A stretch of DNA of 64,000 nt from Diplodia intermedia (Eukaryota; Ascomycota; Dothideomycetes; Botryosphaeriales; Botryosphaeriaceae): contig JAKEKT010000089.1 of assembly GCA_021495925.1 (NCBI GenBank), positions 1 through 64,000 on the forward strand, written 5' to 3'. How positions within the stretch are numbered: position 1 is the stretch's first letter; every line of letters begins with the position of its first letter. Positions 12,454 through 25,263 of the stretch are shown here, one piece after another. Both the position numbers and the translations under genes were made by a program. The notes below the pieces were generated by a model. It did not search any database. It was not told the origin of the DNA and saw nothing but the letters and a program-made list of their open reading frames with translations.

Positions 12454-13046
12454 ATTTATTTATTTATTTATTTAGTTTTACGTCCCTCTAGAGTTTTAGA
12501 CTATTAGAGACGAGATCTCTCTAGAGAAATTCGCTTCTATCTATATATCTAAATATATATATGCTAGAGGAAATTCTAGAAGAGTACTAGAAATAATACG
12601 CTTAAAAGCTTAAGAAGAAATAGAGAGCGTATAAAAAGTTAAAAAAATAAAGAAAAAAAGAAAAACGAAGCGAGACCTTAGAGAGTAGTAAAATAAAGAT
12701 AAAAAGTATAGTAAGTAAGCTCTCTTCTTAGAGAGGGCCTCTTTAACTAGTTAGATTTATTTAGCTTTCTTCTATCGAAGACCGGTACTCGCTTACTATT
12801 TATTATAACTAGCCGAAGTATTACTACTAGTAAACTAGCTATATAACTCTACTTCTAAATCTAGATAAAAAAGAGCTCTAAATAGAGATTACTTAATTAA
12901 AATTCGAACTTCGACTTTTTAGCCCCGTTAGCTTAGTTATTAACTATACTAGATAGTCGTAGATACTAGTAGAGATAACTACTTTAACTTAAATATTCGC
13001 TATTTAGTCGTTTTTCTTCGACTCTCGCTTATTTCTACTCTAAATC
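12454..13046 (-). mobile_element. L3: 593-bp 5'-truncated LINE, or LINE-derived short element
   Basis: Contains only the family 3' leader: a (TAAA)n tail, the shared terminal block at about 12537-12562, and the tRNA-like module at about 12886-12972. Its 3' end reads TTTTACGTC beside the tail, like L4, L6 and L8. It has no coding part. It is most simply a 5'-truncated copy made when reverse transcription stopped early. Because it carries a tRNA-like module near its 5' side and a LINE tail, a SINE-like unit mobilised by the LINE is the other reading. It lies inside ORF1 of L2 with a 13-bp duplication. Confidence 0.85.
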
Positions 13047-13059
13047 GCTTCTTCGCCTT
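13047..13059 (+). repeat. L3 target-site duplication, right
   Basis: GCTTCTTCGCCTT. This copy keeps the CG that was lost at 12441-12453. Confidence 0.85.
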
Positions 13060-14970
13060 AATAAATACGCTATAGATATAAAAATATTTAAAAATAGTCT
13101 TTTAAGTCTTCTCTTTAATCTTAAACGCGAGAACTAGCGAGTTCGTAGACTACTTTCTTCTCTTAGTCTCTAGCGTAAGCTAGTAGAGAGTATCGATAAT
13201 CTTTAGATTATTATAGATCTTAATTTTAGTTTAGATAGCCTCGCTAAAGTTCTCGCGAAAGAGAATTAAAAGGTCTCGCGTAGATACGTTATAAATAACT
13301 ATCTTATACTACGTACGGTTTTTTATAATTAATCGAATAGAAATAATCTAATTAATTATTATCTTATTCTTTAAAAGAAATTCGGCGAAGAAGTTCTTAT
13401 ACGCGATAAGTATAATATTCTTTTTTAATAAGAGAAAGACTATTATAATTATAAATCTTACTTTTTTAAGCTAGTCTAAAAACGTCTTATTAAAGATATT
13501 TCGAAGGCTAAAGAATAAGAAGTTCGCGATTTTTATAGTTAATATAAGAATAATCTACCGCGTAACTTTCTTAGATATAGAGGCCTTTAATTTCTTCTTT
13601 AAAGAAGAGATAATCTATAGCTTTTCTTTTAACGCGGCGATAGCGGCTATTAAGATATACGTAGACTAGTTAAATACTATAATTAGCTACTACGCGATCT
13701 TTAAGTATTATAAGATTAAGAGAGTAGCTCTTTATAAGATCTAGTTTAAAAAAATAATAATAATAAACTTAGATAAGTTCTTTATCTTCTTCGCGAGGTC
13801 TATTACGATCTTTTTAAAGGCTTAAACTTACGTAGTAAGAATCGTATTAGTCTTATCTATAGTTTTATTCGTCTTAGTATACTATTATACGATCTTAATT
13901 AGATCTAGAATAGACCTCTATTTTTTTTTAAAGAAAACGAGATTCGTAGTCTTTACTAGAAGACTAAGTACGTATTCTATAACCTCTTTTAATAACTATA
14001 AGTTTATTTTAAGTTATTATACGTTCTTAATATTTAAATTAATATAAGATTTAAAGATAAATTAAGAGTTTAATACTTCTCTCTTTATAAAAGAAGTTAG
14101 TATTACTCTTAGAAAGAGCCGTTTCTTACGTAGATTCTTTTATAAAAAGAGATTTTTCGCGAATTTAAAGTTTAAGAGATTTAGTATAATTACTATTAAA
14201 AGAGACGTAAACGTAGTTAAAGAGTTCTTAAAGTTTTTTATAGTTATATTTATAGCCTTAAAGTTTATATTCTACGCTAGAAAAGATAGAGTAGAGCTTA
14301 AAAAAGATAAATTCTACTTTAAAGAAGATATTTTAAATTTATAAAAGAATTTTTAAGCTCTTTTTATAAGAAAAACGTATAAAAATAATAGAAATAGACG
14401 AAAAGTAGACTAAAAGTAAATTATTAGCTTTAGTTTCGTCTAAACTAAGCTATAAATAAAAGAAACTTAGATTAAAATAGAGACTTTTCTTAATTATTTA
14501 CTTTCTAGAAGTAAATAAAGAGGCCGATAGAGCTAACGCGAATATTAAAGATTTTAAGAAGCTAGAAAACGTCTTAACGTAAAGTTTAAATTATAGAAGA
14601 CGTCTATATATATAAAACTCTTTAGTAAGACCTAAGAAAGAGACTTTTAGTAGACTTTAAAGTAGAGTTTTTAGACGTAGAAAAGAGCTATTATAATATA
14701 ACTTTAAAAATAAATTTTATAGTATCGTATAATTCTCTATATAAAGTTTAGAACGAATTCGAGTAATTTTTAAGAATAGAAAAAGCTACGAAGCTCTAGC
14801 TAATCTAGTACTATTTAGAGCGTCTCTTTTTTTACGTATTACGTAATAGCGCGTACGTCTATAAAGCTAAGAATTAAGATTTTAGCTAAGAAAATTAAGA
14901 GCTTTTAAATAATATTAGTCTTAGCGTAATTCTTAAGGGTCGAATAAAGTTATTACGCGAATTTCTTTAT

Positions 14971-14983
14971 AAGCGATCTACTA
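14971..14983 (+). repeat. L2 target-site duplication, right
   Basis: AAGCGATCTACTA, identical to 7843-7855. Confidence 0.9.
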
Positions 14984-15125
14984 GAAATACTTATATAGCG
15001 ATTAAAGAAGATACTTATACTCTTTACTCTATTCGCTAAAACCTTTAAGTTAATGTTATTATTAAAATATATTACGCTCTAAAGCGTTTTATCGTTTAAT
15101 ACGAGAACTTTAAGTAGTTTAAATT
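14984..15125. other. Host fragment between L2 and L4
   Basis: A 142-bp piece of the pre-insertion locus, joining 7789-7842 on one side and 19502 on the other when L2 and L4 are removed. No gene was recognised. It could belong to the 5' part of G1. Confidence 0.5.
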
Positions 15126-15138
15126 ACTAGACGTATAA
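15126..15138 (+). repeat. L4 target-site duplication, left
   Basis: ACTAGACGTATAA, against ATTAGACGTATAA at 19489-19501; one C-to-T difference. Confidence 0.85.
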
Positions 15139-18100
15139 TTTATTTATTTATTTAGTTTTACGTCTCTCTAGAGTCTTAGACTATTAGAGACGAAATCTCT
15201 CTAGAGAAATTTACTTCTATCTATATATCTAAATATATATATACTAGAGAGAATTTTAGAAGAGTACTAAAAACGATACGCTTAAAAGCTTAAGAAGAAA
15301 TAGAGAGCGTATAAAAAGTTAAAAAAATAAAGAAAAAAAGAAAAATAAAGTAAGATCTTAGAGAATAATAAAATAGAGATAAAAAGTATAGTAAGTAAGT
15401 TCTCTTCTTAGAAAGAGTCTCTTTAACTAGTTAGATTTATTTAGCTTTCTTCTATTAAAGACCGATACTTACTTACTATTTATTATAACTAGTCGAAGTA
15501 TTACTACTAGTAAACTAGCTATATAATTCTACTTCTAAATCTAGATAAAAAAGAGCCTTAAATAAAGATTACTCGATTAAAATTTAAATTTTAGCTTTTT
15601 AGCTCCGTTAGCTTAGTTACTAACTATACTAGATAGCCGTAGATACTAGTAGAGATAGCTACTTTAACTTAAATATTCGCTATTTAGTTGTTTTTCTTCG
15701 GCTCTCGCCCGTTTCTACTCTAAATCGAACGCGGCGAACGCGTCGAGAACGTAGAGAAATAGAAGAAGAGAATAAAAGAAAGAGATATACGTAAATAAGC
15801 GTTAGATAGTACGTATTTAGATCTTATTAGATAAGTCGTTTAATTACTATCGTCTAGTAGTAATCTTTATTTATTCTAAGAACTTCGCCGTTAAGCTAGC
15901 TTCTAAAGTCGAGAAAAAGAGATTTAATAGTTTAAGTTAATTCTTCTTAAGCTCGTCTTTTATAAGAATTCGAGGGTTTCTATAAAGAGAGTAAAAGAGA
16001 AGTAGATAGCGCGATATCTATTTAACTATATAGCTATATCTATACTAGTTGTTTTTAGCGTAATCGAGGCGGTAAAGATAGAACTTAAAGTATTCGTATC
16101 TAATCTTTAGCTAATAGAAGGCGAAGGCTATTTCTCTAACTTTTATAGAAGATTTAAGCCGCCGCTCTATCTCTAAATCGAAGATACGTTTATAGAGCGA
16201 GTCTATTACTAATTTAAGCTTCTTTTTCTACTCTTCGTAGATCTTCTACTTAATCTTACTTCGATAGAAGCTTAGAGAAGTAGAAGTCCTTCTAATAAAG
16301 TACTTTATAGCGCTTTTAGTAAGCCGATTAACGTACTCGTTACTAAGAACGTTCTTATAGCCGAAGTATTATTTTAGAGAGACGGTATTTTCTCTATCTC
16401 TTAGCTTTTTAGCTAAGCTAATAGTCTAAATCTATTAATCTTACTCGGGCGTATTAGAGGGCTTCTTTAGCCTAAGAATTACGGTCTAGTTATTCGCGTA
16501 GATTCTTATATCTTTATCGCGAACCCGACTTTTAACGGCGAAGTTAAGGGCTATTACTAGCTCTTCTATCTCGTCGTTATATACTAGATTCTTCGAATCG
16601 AGATTCTTATAAATCTAGCGCGTCGGGTTCTCTTTAAATTAGCTAAAGTTAAAAGCTACTACGCCGACGCCTATATTTCTATTCGAAGATAGAACGAAGG
16701 TGTCGAAGTAGATAGCTATTCGATTAGAGAATACTTTCTTAATATTAAGTATATAGATTAAAGTCTACTTCTCTTTATTTAGAGAGCTAATCGTAGCCGC
16801 GTAGAAAAGATTAATAGTCTATAGCGAAAAGTAGAAGGGGTCGACTTCTTCTAAAAGAGTAGATTACTCTCTAAGAAAAAATTTAATCTTCTCTAACTAC
16901 GTTAGCGTCTCTATTTTTTATTAGTCTAGGTTTATCTTCTCTAGTTCGATTTAAAGAGGGTAGAATTCTTCGAGTAAATTTATTCTAAGAGCGTATTTTT
17001 ATAACCGCTCGTTTAGACGAATATTCGCTAGTAGAATTCTACTCTCTATTTTTAGAGAAATTATAGAGGCGGTTTTAAAAACTTCTAGAATCTTTTATAG
17101 AATAAGATTCTAAAGAACTCTTAATTAACGAATAAACCGCCTCTAGTTTTTCTAGTAGATTTCGAAGTCGTAGTCTATAATCGTAGTTACGTAAGCTAAA
17201 TAAAGCTAGCGAACTACGTAGAAAGAGAGCTCTCTTTTAACGTTAATAAGTCTAAAGAGATAGTAGAGGGTCGAATAGACCTAGCTAATTCTTTTAGATA
17301 CGTGCGTCTTAAAGATAAACTCGTAGTTAAAGTAAATTTCTAGTTACTTAATCTAATTTTTCGGTTCTACTATATCTTTTATAGATAATATAATAGAGAT
17401 CGAGCGTGGTTCTAAGTTCTCTTTAAAAGAACGAATAAAGTATATAAGCTTTATCTTTTTAAGATTAAATTTAATATAGTTTTTATAGTCTCGCGTAAAG
17501 AGTCTTTTTATCTTCTTCTCTAATATCTTCTTATTACTTTTCTAGCTACCGAAGCTAGCTATTATCGTAATATCGTTAATATAAGAGAGAAAAAAAGTTT
17601 TAGAGACGAAAAATATCTCTTAAAGATAGATTAAGAAGAGAATAGATAAGACTAGACTTTTTTATAAAATATTTATCTTAATTAAGCTAAACTCTTCTTC
17701 TTCTTCGTTAAACGCGAGGCTTAATATTTATATAAATATAAACGATTTTATCTACGCGAGTAGATTAATCGGCATACTAATTCGAGCTATTATAGCTAGA
17801 AGTTATTCTTTAGCTACGTAGTTAAAGACGCTCTTAATATTAAGAAAAAGTATAAAGATTTTATGTTTAAAACGGCGGTTCTTCTCTACTTTATTCGATA
17901 AAAGTATTATAATATTAATTACGAATTTCTTTAATCTTTCTCTAATTTAAATATAGTAAAGAAGATTAAAGATCTTCGCTAAATAGTCTAGTCTTTTAGT
18001 CGTAATTCGTTCTAGTACTTTTCTAAGATAATTAAGAAGAGAAATAATATAATAGAACTTCGAATTCGCGATATCGCTCTTTTTCTTACTTAGAATTATC

Positions 18101-19488
18101 TCGATAGCCGTACGCTAGCCCGTAAAATAATATTTATAGGCGAATAGCGTAGAAAAGATCTTATTAAAGGCGCCGGGCTTCGCTCTAAACGTATAAATAA
18201 TAATCTCTTATATAATAGCGTCTAGTTCTAGTATTTTTTCTTTAATTTACGTAAAGTACGCGTTCTCGATTTCTCTTAAACTAAGCTTCGGCTAGTTCTA
18301 GCGTTTAGAGACGTAGCTTTACTAGTTAAAAGAGACGATAGAAGAGAACGGCGAAAAGAGTCTCTTTCTAAGAGCTAAATACTTTTTCTTAAAACTATCT
18401 TCTAGGCGTTTTTTCGTATACGTATTATAGCTAATCTTAGAGATTCTAGTATGCGTTCTAGACTTAGTATAAGTTATAGTCTTAAAGATAGTCTTAAAAA
18501 TTTCTTTTTTTAAAAACGAATTCTAGTATTCGCGTTTAGCCCTCTTAACCGCTTTAAAGTAGATATTTTAGCTATTTAAGTATCGTCGCTTATTCTCTTT
18601 CGTACGTAAAGATTTAAAAGCGTCGGTCTCTCTTCGTAGTCGTCTTTATTCTTCTAAAAGCTCGTTTAACTACTATAGTTTAGAACGAGCTTCTAGTTTT
18701 AATCGAGAAATAGAAAGATCCGCCGCGATAGATATAGTCTAGTTAAGACTTATTTCTAAGACATCTAACGCGAGTATTTAGCGAATCGAACCTTCTATTA
18801 AGTTTCTAGAGATATCTTCTAGTAGAGGATTTAATTTTAAGCTTTTTAGAGCTTTAAATACTATCGTCTCTATCTATTATTTAAAGATTTCTTAAAACTT
18901 AGGCTAGTCGGCCTTTTTCATATTAAATCTAGCGGTAGTAGCTATCGTAGAAGGTTTCGTATAGCCTATCAATTCTAGACTAAATAGAATTATCTTATAA
19001 TTAAAATCGAAGTTCGTAATCGTTTACTAGTTAATAATTCTATTAGCTAAAGCCGACGTAGCTAGCGTAAGATCGATAATTATCTCTCTTTCTAGATAAA
19101 GACGATAAAAGATGTCTTTCTCTTCTTTATTTAGAAGAGATAGATTATTTTCTTTAAACTATTCGACTAGTCGATTAGCGCTAGACGAGAAGAAAGATTT
19201 CGAATTCTACTAAAAATAATAAATATTAAAATCTCTAATAACTATAGTCTACGTTCTAAGTAATTACTATTATAGAACGCGTTCTAGAGTATTTTAAAAA
19301 TCGTTACCCGTTTAATTCTTCTAGTTATATAAGTTAAGTAGCTTAAACTTAGACTTACGCTACTCTATACTTAAAACTATTAGGTCGAAACTTTACTCGA
19401 ATTCGGTCTCTAAATTCACCTCTATTTTTCTAAGAAAGCGGAAAACGTAGATTAATATTCGAGGCCTTAGATTAGAAGAATAGACCGT
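15139..19488 (-). mobile_element. L4: 5'-truncated LINE, 4,350 bp
   Basis: Minus-strand copy bounded by a 13-bp duplication. It has the (TAAA)n tail, the full 3' leader and ORF2 lacking its first 180 bp; ORF1 and the 5' leader are absent. Truncation at the 5' end is the usual result of incomplete target-primed reverse transcription. The TTTTACGTC end beside the tail places it with L3, L6 and L8. Confidence 0.93.
15847..19488 (-). pseudogene. L4 ORF2, N-terminally truncated, RIP-killed
   Basis: 3,642 bp ending at the TAG at 15847-15849. Codons 1-60 of the 1,274-codon family ORF are missing because the element is truncated there, which removes the N-terminal strand and the Gln-Glu-Pro box of the endonuclease. 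The Asp-Phe-Asn box, RT and RNase H parts remain. The YIDD-equivalent starts at 17583, exactly where an indel-free alignment with L9 predicts. Stops occur at former Trp and Gln codons. Confidence 0.9.
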
Positions 19489-19501
19489 ATTAGACGTATA
19501 A
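19489..19501 (+). repeat. L4 target-site duplication, right
   Basis: ATTAGACGTATAA, matching 15126-15138 with one RIP-type difference. Confidence 0.85.
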
Positions 19502-19859
19502 AAAAGACTTTATAAGCTTTAAATTAATTTCTAATAAAGCTAGAAGTTCGGCGCTTTATTATTATTTTATAACGCTAACTATTAGATTTCTAAGCTCTAT
19601 CTAGATATTATATATAGTTCGCGTAGGTCTTTTCTTCTATTAATTAGAATTTTAAGTACTATTCTTTTAAAATCTACTTTTTAAATCTCTTTTAACGCTT
19701 CTAATCTAATTCGTTAAAAGATTTTCTTAGATGTTTATCTAGTATCTAGACGTTTCTTCTTATACGCGACTAATTAAAAGTCTATCTTATTTCTAGCTAA
19801 CGAGTCTATTTCGCCGAATAATATATTTTATTTTAATCTCTATACTTATAAGAGTAACG
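19502..19859. other. Upstream region of G1, no frame followed
   Basis: About 360 bp of RIP-mutated DNA between L4 and the traceable frame of the Gypsy G1. It probably holds the start of gag and untranslated sequence. No LTR end or primer binding site is visible. Confidence 0.45.
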
Positions 19860-21104
19860 AGCGCCGAGAAAATTCTATTAAGTTAGACTTTAGTTTTTAG
19901 TTCGTCGGCTAATTATTCTTAAAAGAAAAAGAAAGAGTACTCTAATTAAATTAAAATATATAATTCTCTTAGCCCTCGCTTTTAAATTAATAGTATCGTC
20001 GTAAATATAATAGCGAAATTAGTAGCTAATCTATCTCTAGAGAATTTAATAAATTATTTAAGATTAATTATTTTTAAAGAACGAAGCTCTTAAGATATAA
20101 TAAGCTTCTTAAGTCTATCGCTAGTATAATACGCTAAGTCGTTAACGAAGAATTATTATTCTCTAAAAGTAGAAATAGACTAGCTAAAGTTAAATTAACG
20201 GATTATAGTCTCTCTTTAGATCTAGCTAGACGAAACGATTTCGATCTTAAACGTATATATATAAAACGATTTAAGATCTACTATTATTTTAACTTTAGAA
20301 GAGATCTATTATCTTCTTCTTCTTTTAACTTTATTTTTAACTATCGACCGTCTATCTATTAACTACGAAACGTAAATTTTATTTTTAATAATAAGCTAGA
20401 TTTTTATTATAAAGAAACTAAGTTTAAAGCTAAAGATATTAGCTACTTTAATCTATATCTTATTCTCTACGAGAACGATAATAAAGACTTAATTAAGAGA
20501 AAAGAAAAGCTATACTATTATAATATTTAATAATTTATTAAGGCTATAAAAGCTAAGCTTTTCGCTACGATCAACGAAGTAGTATAACGAAATCTATAAA
20601 GATATCTAAAGAGATTAGCTTAGACCTAGTATATTAAATAGCTTAACGTCTAGTAGCGTAAATATCTCTAGAAAGAAATAAGCGTTAAGCGCTAAATTAA
20701 GAAGCTAGTAGCGCGTTTTTATAAGCGTTTTATAAAAGTTTAGCGCTAGCTCTAGAATAAGTACTTTAAAATTAATAAAATTAAGAAGAATAAGTTAGTT
20801 AATTATTTTATTATTAACTATATTTAACTTACTAAAAATATAGATATTATTATCGTAAAAGAATAGCTTCTATAAGTATATAATTAAATTAACGTCTAAT
20901 TTCGTCGTAACTTAAAATTTCTAGACGCTAATATATTACTTAATAAATATATACGTCGAGTTAAGTAGTTCTAGATTCTTTAAAAAGATTTAATTCGCGA
21001 ATTTAAAAGATAAAATCGAACTTAGTCTTTTAATAGATAAAGAAATTAAGACTACGCGATTATAAGATCTACTCTATAACTTAAGCGATCTCGTAGCGAA
21101 CGGC

Positions 21105-21360
21105 GCGATCGTAATCGTAAGAGAGATAGAGATTACTAAGAGAACTAAGAAAGAATATAAAATAGAGTTTATAATCGCGATTAAATTTATAATTAAAATT
21201 AAAATTAAAATAGAGACTACTTTTATAACTAAAATAGAAACCGCTATTAGAGTTAGAACGAGAATTATTTTTATAATTAAGATAAAAATTATAGTCGAAA
21301 ACGTAATTATAACTATAATTAAAGTCGCGAGCGCGAAAGAGAGCGCCCTTAAAATCGCGA
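21105..21360 (+). repeat. Low-complexity basic linker of G1 gag
   Basis: Purine-rich, imperfectly repeated DNA, including AAAATT units near 21185-21210, that encodes alternating Arg/Asp/Asn/Tyr in the polyprotein frame. Before RIP it was probably an Arg/Gly/Asp-rich stretch next to the zinc knuckle, as in other fungal gag proteins. It has no independent role visible. Confidence 0.5.
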
Positions 21361-23287
21361 TACTTATAGTAATAAGCGTTCTAAAAGACGTTACTTTTAT
21401 AATAAGTATCGTAAGAACTCTAAGAATAAGTCTATATATATATATTACGTTAATTTAGTTTAGCGCTTTCTATTTTAACCTTCTCTATTTTATTTACCCT
21501 CGCCTAATAGCTTTTAATATTATTATAACTTATATAGTTCGCGAGACTCTTCTTTCTTAGAAGTAGATTATAATATTTTTATTATCTTTATTAAATTCTT
21601 AAGACTAATCTTAAAACCTCTTATTATATCGACTAACTATATAATCTTAACGACGTTTATTTTTATCTTATATTACGTTCTCTATTTTATTCTTAACGTA
21701 GTATTCTAGTCTACTTCGCGTCGCGAGGCTATTTCTTTTAAATAAGTAATATTATAAAAGTATACTTATACTCTTTACGATACTACGTTTCTATTTTAAA
21801 ACCGCTTATATATTTATATTCGAGCGAAATACGAAACTAAGTATTAACGTTCTCTTTATACTAAAGTTTTAGCTCTTTTCTTAAATTTTCTAAATAATAA
21901 AGTCTTAGTAATACTATACTAGTTTATAGAAGCTCTAACTAAGTCTATTATTTTTATATAATCTATAGCTTCTTCTAAATCTAAAGTTAAATAGAGTTTT
22001 TAGAACTAGAATTTTATCGTAGTCTAAAGTCGTCTTAGTAGCTTAATATAAGAGATTAACTATATTCTTAATATAGAATATATTATATTAATCGCTAATT
22101 CCGCGATATTATATAATATATAGATAATCTTCTAAGAGATTTCGATCTTTAAAATTAAGATTAAAGAGATTAACGAAGAGCGGCTATAGAGTATTAAATA
22201 CTATATAATATTCTTTATATTTTAGACTCTTTAATAAGAAACGTAAATTAAGATTATCTTTCTATACGAAATTTATCTTATTTTAAACTATAGAGGCTTT
22301 ATTCTTATTAAAATAGATATATTAGCGCTTAAAGATATAATTATCGATACGATAGTCGATATCGCTATCTTTAATAACTATAATAATATTGTTATTTCTA
22401 TACTAATACGCGTACGATCTTTCTAGCGCGTTCGTAATATAAACGTTAGAACTTTTAAGAATATCGTTATTTTATTCTAGTTAATTATAATAGTTAAGAT
22501 TAATCTAGTAAAGCTACTTCTACTAGATAGAGATTTTAAATTTCTATCTAAGATTATATAGTTAGATTTACTATCGGCTTCGTTTCTAGTATTATACGCT
22601 TATATTATCGATCGCGATATCTTAGTAGTATAAATATATAATAACTTTAATAACTTAATACTTATTTCTAAGAGTCTTTCTATTAATAAGATCTTAGACT
22701 ATAAGCTCTTTTATATAAAGTAGTTTAATTTATAGTATTACGCTATCGCGGGCTTTAAAGCTAATCGTATCGATTTAAAGCTAAAGAAATAGCTATTTAA
22801 TAGCGTTATCGTATACGACGCTCTTAAGATAAGACGAGTCTTAGCTAAGATTATTAAAAAATACTTATTTATATAGAGAAATAATCTTAAATTTATAAAG
22901 ATATTTATTAAGTAGAAGATATCTATTTCTCTAAAGTCTAAATAGAAATAAGATATTAAGTTTACTATAAAGATCTATCTTTTCTTAGCTAAAGATAGAG
23001 CCGTTATAAATAAGATATTTAATAAATTATATAATTAAGATAAGCTAGACTAGATACGTACTTATACTATATTTAGTTATTTAGTTTTTATTATCTAGAA
23101 AAAAATTCTTAAGAATAAAGTATAAATTAAGAAACCCCGCGCGATAGTAAATATTTATAGGCTTAATTAAATCTTAGAGAAGAATTCGTACTCTTTACTA
23201 GTATAATAAAATATTATTAACGTAGTACGAGAATATAATTATATCTTCGTAATAAATACTATCTTATTCTTCTATTAATAGCGTATT

Positions 23288-23299
23288 AAGAAGAAGAAT
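23288..23299 (+). repeat. L5 target-site duplication, left
   Basis: AAGAAGAAGAAT, against AAGAAAAAGAAT at 42868-42879. It lies within RT codons of G1, in frame. Confidence 0.85.
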
Positions 23300-24609
23300 C
23301 TATAATTATTATAGAATTTATATATTTATCTTCGAATTCGACTCTTAAGAATTACGCTAAGATTAATATTATTCGAAAGCCCTTAATTTTCTTAGCTAAA
23401 ATCTTAATTCTTAGCTTCGTAGACGTACGCGCTATTACGTAGTATATAGAAAAAGAGGTACTCTAGATAGTACTAGATTAGCTAGAGCTTTATAGTTCTC
23501 TCTATTCTTAAAAATTACTCGAATTCGCTCTAAACTTTATATAGAGAATTATACGATACTATAAAATTTATTTTTAAAGTTATATTACGATAGCTCTTTT
23601 CTACGTCTAAAAATTCTACTTTAAAGTCTACTAAAAGCCTCTTTCTTAAGTCTTACTAAAGAGTTTTACGTATATAGACGTCTTTTACGATTCGAGCTTT
23701 ACGCTAAGACGTTCTTCGACCTTCTAAAATCTTTAATATTCGCGTTAGCTTTATCGGCCTCTTCGTTTACTTCTAGAAAGTAAGTAATTAAGAAAAGTTC
23801 TTATCTTAACCTAAGTTTTTTTTATTTATAGCTTAGTTTAGACGAAACTAAAGCTAGTAATTTACTTCTAGTCTATTTTTCGTCTATTTCTATTATTTCT
23901 ATACGTTTTTCTTATAGAAAGAGCTTAAAAATTCTTTTATAAATCTAGAATATCTTTTTTAGAGTAGAATTTATTCTTTTCGAGCTCTACTCTATCTCTT
24001 CTAACGTAGAATATAAACTTTAAGGCTATAAATATAGTTATAGAAAACTTTAAGAATTCTTTAATTATATCTATATCTCTTTTAGTAGTAGCTACGTTAG
24101 ACCTCTTAAACCTCGAATCTACGAAAAATTTCTTTTTATAAGAGAATCTACGTAAGAAACGACTCTTTTTAAGAATTATATTAATTTTCTTCGCGAAGAG
24201 AGAAATATCGAACTCTTAATTCGTCTTTAAATCTTATATTAACTTAAATATTAAGAACGTACGATAACTTAAAATAAATCTATAATTATTAAAAAAGATC
24301 GTAAAATACGTACTTAATCTTCTAGTTAAGACCGCGGATCTCGCTCTCTTTAGAGAAAAATAGAGGTCTATTCTAGATCTAATTAAGATTATATAATAGT
24401 ATACTAAGACGAATAAAATTATAGATAAAATTAATATAATTCTTACTACGTAAGTTCGAGCCCTCGAAAAGATCGTAGTAGACCTTATAAAGAAGATAAA
24501 GAACTTATCTAAGTTCGCTATTATTATCTTTTTAAACTAGACCTCGTAAAGAGCTATTTTCTCGATTCTATAATATTTAAAGACTACGTAGTAATTAATT
24601 ATAGTATCT

Positions 24610-24622
24610 AGCTAGTCTACGT
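24610..24622 (+). repeat. L6 target-site duplication, left
   Basis: AGCTAGTCTACGT, identical to 37664-37676. Confidence 0.92.
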
Positions 24623-25263
24623 TAATTAAAAAATTCTAGAACCTTTAAATTCGACTCTTAAGAATTACGCTAAGACCGATATCGTTTAAAAGCCCTTAAT
24701 TTTCTTAGCTAGAATCTCGATTCTTAGCTTCGTAGACGTACGCGCTATTACGTAGTACGTGGAAGAAGAGGTATTCTAGATAGTACTAGACTAGCTAGGG
24801 CTTTATAGCTCTCTTTACTCTTAAAAATTACTCGAATTCGCACTAAATTATATATAGAGTATTATACGATACTAAGAAATTCGTTTTTAAATTTATATTA
24901 CGATAGCTTCTTTCTACGCCCGAAAATTCTACTCTAAAGTCTACTAAAAGCTTCTTTCTTAGGCCTTACTAAAGAGTTTTACGTATATAAATAATTCGAT
25001 CGGTCTAAGCTTTACGCTAAGATATATCTCGATCTTTTAAAACCTTTAATATTTATATCGATTCTATCGGCCCCTTCGTTTACTTCTAGAGAGTAAGTAA
25101 TTAAGAAAAACCCTTACTTTAGTCTAAGCTTCTTTTATTTACGGCTTAGTTTAGACGAAACTAAAGCTAGTAATTTATTTTTTAGTTCTTCTCTTCTATT
25201 TATATTTTCTTCTATACGTTTTTCTTTTAGAAAGAGCTTAAAAATTTTTCTTTCGAATCTAGA

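Larger units (their letters stand above)
12388..14331 (-). pseudogene. L2 ORF1: gag-like, split by L3
   Basis: The start is the ATA at 14329-14331, equivalent to the retained ATG of L7. The end overlaps the first bases of ORF2 in the ATGA manner. The insertion of L3 (12454-13046 plus one 13-bp duplication) divides it near its C-terminal end. With that removed it is 1,338 bp, three fewer than in L9. It aligns with L7 ORF1 along its length and carries many stops. Confidence 0.82.
7856..14970 (-). mobile_element. L2: full-length LINE with L3 nested inside
   Basis: Minus-strand copy with a (TAAA)n tail at the left. The span is 7,115 bp. Without L3 and one target duplication (606 bp) it is 6,509 bp, the family length. 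The last 30 bp at the 5' end differ from L7 and L9, so 5' ends vary between copies. L3 interrupts ORF1 just upstream of ORF2. The base pattern is heavily RIP-mutated, like L1. Confidence 0.94.
19862..23299 (+). pseudogene. G1 gag-pol polyprotein, left part, RIP-killed
   Basis: One reading frame (codons starting at positions such as 19862 or 22091) can be followed without frameshift. Gag: a segment at about 20420-20520 resembles the YFDP...K..YYRNV..F part of fungal Gypsy gags, followed by a Leu-Arg-Gly/Trp-Tyr-like part. At about 21105-21360 lies an Arg/Asp/Asn-rich basic linker. A degenerate zinc knuckle is near 21392, with Cys turned to Tyr. The protease box at 22091-22108 reads Ile-Ala-Asn-Ser-Ala, the former Ala-Asp-Ser-Gly-Ala type. 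RT starts at about 22990 and includes a VVDIRGLN-like motif at about 23144 and a YIFVIDA-like motif at about 23245. The piece ends at the L5 insertion. Start codon not determined. Confidence 0.85.
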
